Below are positions 5,674 through 6,846 of a stretch of 6,846 bases of DNA, in pieces. Origin of the DNA: JBAWZR01 sp037142915 (lineage in GTDB: Bacteria; Patescibacteriota; Minisyncoccia; Moranbacterales; UBA1568); contig JBAWZR010000055.1 in the NCBI GenBank assembly GCA_037142915.1, forward strand, positions 1 to 6,846, read 5' to 3'. The first letter of the stretch is position 1, and each line of letters starts with the position of its first letter. The notes beneath the pieces are model-generated. The model worked only from the letters and a program-made list of their open reading frames with translations. It was not told the DNA's origin and ran no database searches. Both the position numbers and the translations under genes were made by a program.

Positions 5674-6846
5674 TCACACCGGCGTTGACCCTTCCAACAT
5701 TGCCTTGATTCGCCGCACACCAGCAGAGGAAGCCTCCTCCTTGACGATCCGGAAATGACCGAGCTCGTTGGTATTCTTCACATGAGGCCCACCGCAAAAT
5801 TCAAGACTAAACTCCCCGATCTTGTATACCCGTACCGTGTCACCGTATTTTTCCCCGAACACTCCGATAGCATTCAGTTTTTTTGCTTCTTCAAGGGGGA
5901 GATCCTCAAAGGATACCGGAATAGCCTCGGCAATTTTTTGATTCACGATTTTTTCCACGCGCTGCTTTTGTTCATCAGTCATTTTGTCCGGATGAGAGAA
6001 ATCGAACCGGAGTCGCTCAGCTGTGATATTGCTCCCTTTCTGAAAAATATGGTCGCCCAATACTTCGCGCAAGGCTTGCTGTAGGAGATGCGTCGCCGTG
6101 TGATACTGCACGACCGCATCACCGTGATCTGCTAATCCACCCTTGAACTTGCCCGCGCTCGCCGTCCGGGAGAGCTCACGGTGCTTCTCAAATTCCTTCC
6201 GAAATTCATCCTCATTGATAACCATTCCTCGCTCGATCGCCAATTCACAAGTCATCTCAAAGGGAAAGCCATACGTAGTAAACAAGTCAAAGGCATCCGT
6301 ACCAGTCAATGATGATAGCTGAATGCGCCCCTCAAATTCTTTCAATCCTTTCACGAGTGTCCGCCGGAATTTATCTTCCTCCTGACTGATAGCGTGCAGA
6401 ATTCCAGCCTGCCATTCTCCGAGTTCAGGATACGCCGAAATATATGTTGCAATGACTTCTGAGGCCAACGTTGCCATGCCTCCCGCAGGAACACCTAATG
6501 TGTCGGCAAAACGAATCGCTCGCCGCAACAATCGACGCAGTACATACCCCTGATCGGTATTTGACGGCAAGACCCCGTCACCTATGAGAAATGTCGCCGC
6601 CCTGACATGATCCATCACGATACGAAAAGCCTTCGTATCCTCAGTATTTTGACCATAATTTTTCCCGGACAGACTTCCAATTGTAACTCGAAGCTTCTCA
6701 AACAAATCAGTCGCGAACACATCATGATGATCGATAGATGCAGCGGCCATCCGCTCCAGTCCGCCACCAAAATCAACATTCGGTTTCGGCAACTTCTCAA
6801 AACCATCCGCCGTCTTCACATATTCCATGAACACATTGTTGCCTAT
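5674..6846 (-). CDS. alaS: Alanine--tRNA ligase, C-terminal part, short form without C-Ala domain (5' end outside window)
   Basis: 390 residues are visible; the frame enters from the right edge in the aminoacylation core (IGNNVFMEY). Motif 3 reads FGGGLERMAA, followed by the tRNA-recognition helical region (DHVRAATFLIGDGVLPSN, then GYVLRRLLRRAIRFA) and the editing domain with zinc motifs HTATH (visible residues 249-253) and CGGPHV (351-356). The protein ends 30 residues after CGGPHV, just past GVRRIKAMLEG, where standard AlaRS of about 870 residues continues into the C-Ala/DHHA1 domain. The enzyme charges tRNA-Ala and clears mischarged Ser/Gly. The truncation looks native, with a clean TGA stop and a new gene 42 bp on. 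Short AlaRS with Pro in the zinc motif is what I associate with Patescibacteria. It is the first gene of the run seen here. Confidence 0.97.
   Translation of the reverse strand: MGNNVFMEYVKTADGFEKLPKPNVDFGGGLERMAAASIDHHDVFATDLFEKLRVTIGSLSGKNYGQNTEDTKAFRIVMDHVRAATFLIGDGVLPSNTDQGYVLRRLLRRAIRFADTLGVPAGGMATLASEVIATYISAYPELGEWQAGILHAISQEEDKFRRTLVKGLKEFEGRIQLSSLTGTDAFDLFTTYGFPFEMTCELAIERGMVINEDEFRKEFEKHRELSRTASAGKFKGGLADHGDAVVQYHTATHLLQQALREVLGDHIFQKGSNITAERLRFDFSHPDKMTDEQKQRVEKIVNQKIAEAIPVSFEDLPLEEAKKLNAIGVFGEKYGDTVRVYKIGEFSLEFCGGPHVKNTNELGHFRIVKEEASSAGVRRIKAMLEGSTPV

Noticed and set aside
3831..6084. Plus-strand ORFs opposite mltG, yjbQ, trxA and alaS
   Set aside because: They are antisense shadows of well-identified genes.
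1..6846. UGA recoding, CRISPR array, tRNA, prophage or transposon
   Set aside because: The alaS frame ends at a functional-looking TGA; no regularly spaced repeats, cloverleaf, integrase or transposase sequence was seen.

Overview
The window holds five genes, all read from the minus strand. From right to left: the 3' two-thirds of alaS (alanyl-tRNA synthetase, entering at the right edge), trxA (thioredoxin), yjbQ (UPF0047 family), mltG (endolytic murein transglycosylase), and a very large secreted protein gene that starts at 3685 and runs off the left edge after 1228 visible codons. No tRNA, rRNA, CRISPR array or transposase was seen.

The organism is most likely a Candidate Phyla Radiation (Patescibacteria) bacterium or a close relative. 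The AlaRS stops right after its editing domain and so lacks the usual C-terminal C-Ala/DHHA1 region. Its zinc motif reads CGGPHV rather than the usual CGGTHV, a combination I associate with CPR genomes. UGA serves as the alaS stop, so the UGA=Gly code of Gracilibacteria/Absconditabacteria is unlikely. This placement is inference; no marker rRNA is present.

Right half (about 3820-6846): a compact housekeeping run. The gaps are 42 bp (alaS-trxA), 33 bp (trxA-yjbQ) and 1 bp (yjbQ-mltG), which suggests one operon with translational coupling at yjbQ-mltG. An alaS...mltG neighbourhood is known from other bacteria (for example Bacillus, with yrrK/ruvX between them). Here trxA and yjbQ occupy that place. 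The products cover translation, redox balance, an enzyme of uncertain role, and glycan-strand release at the membrane.

Left half (1-3821): a 136-bp intergenic region with a good extended -10 promoter, then one uninterrupted reading frame for an exported mosaic protein. In order it shows a signal peptide, a module resembling phage virion/tail proteins that contains an internal duplication, a LamG/concanavalin-like beta domain, a chitobiase C-terminal-like Ig domain, a roughly 400-residue alpha-helical region resembling the (alpha/alpha) toroids of polysaccharide lyases, a beta-rich region, and the start of another linker. This is the most interesting object in the window: a candidate surface or secreted glycan-binding, possibly glycan-cleaving, protein built partly from phage-type parts. 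Its C-terminus and any anchor are outside the window.
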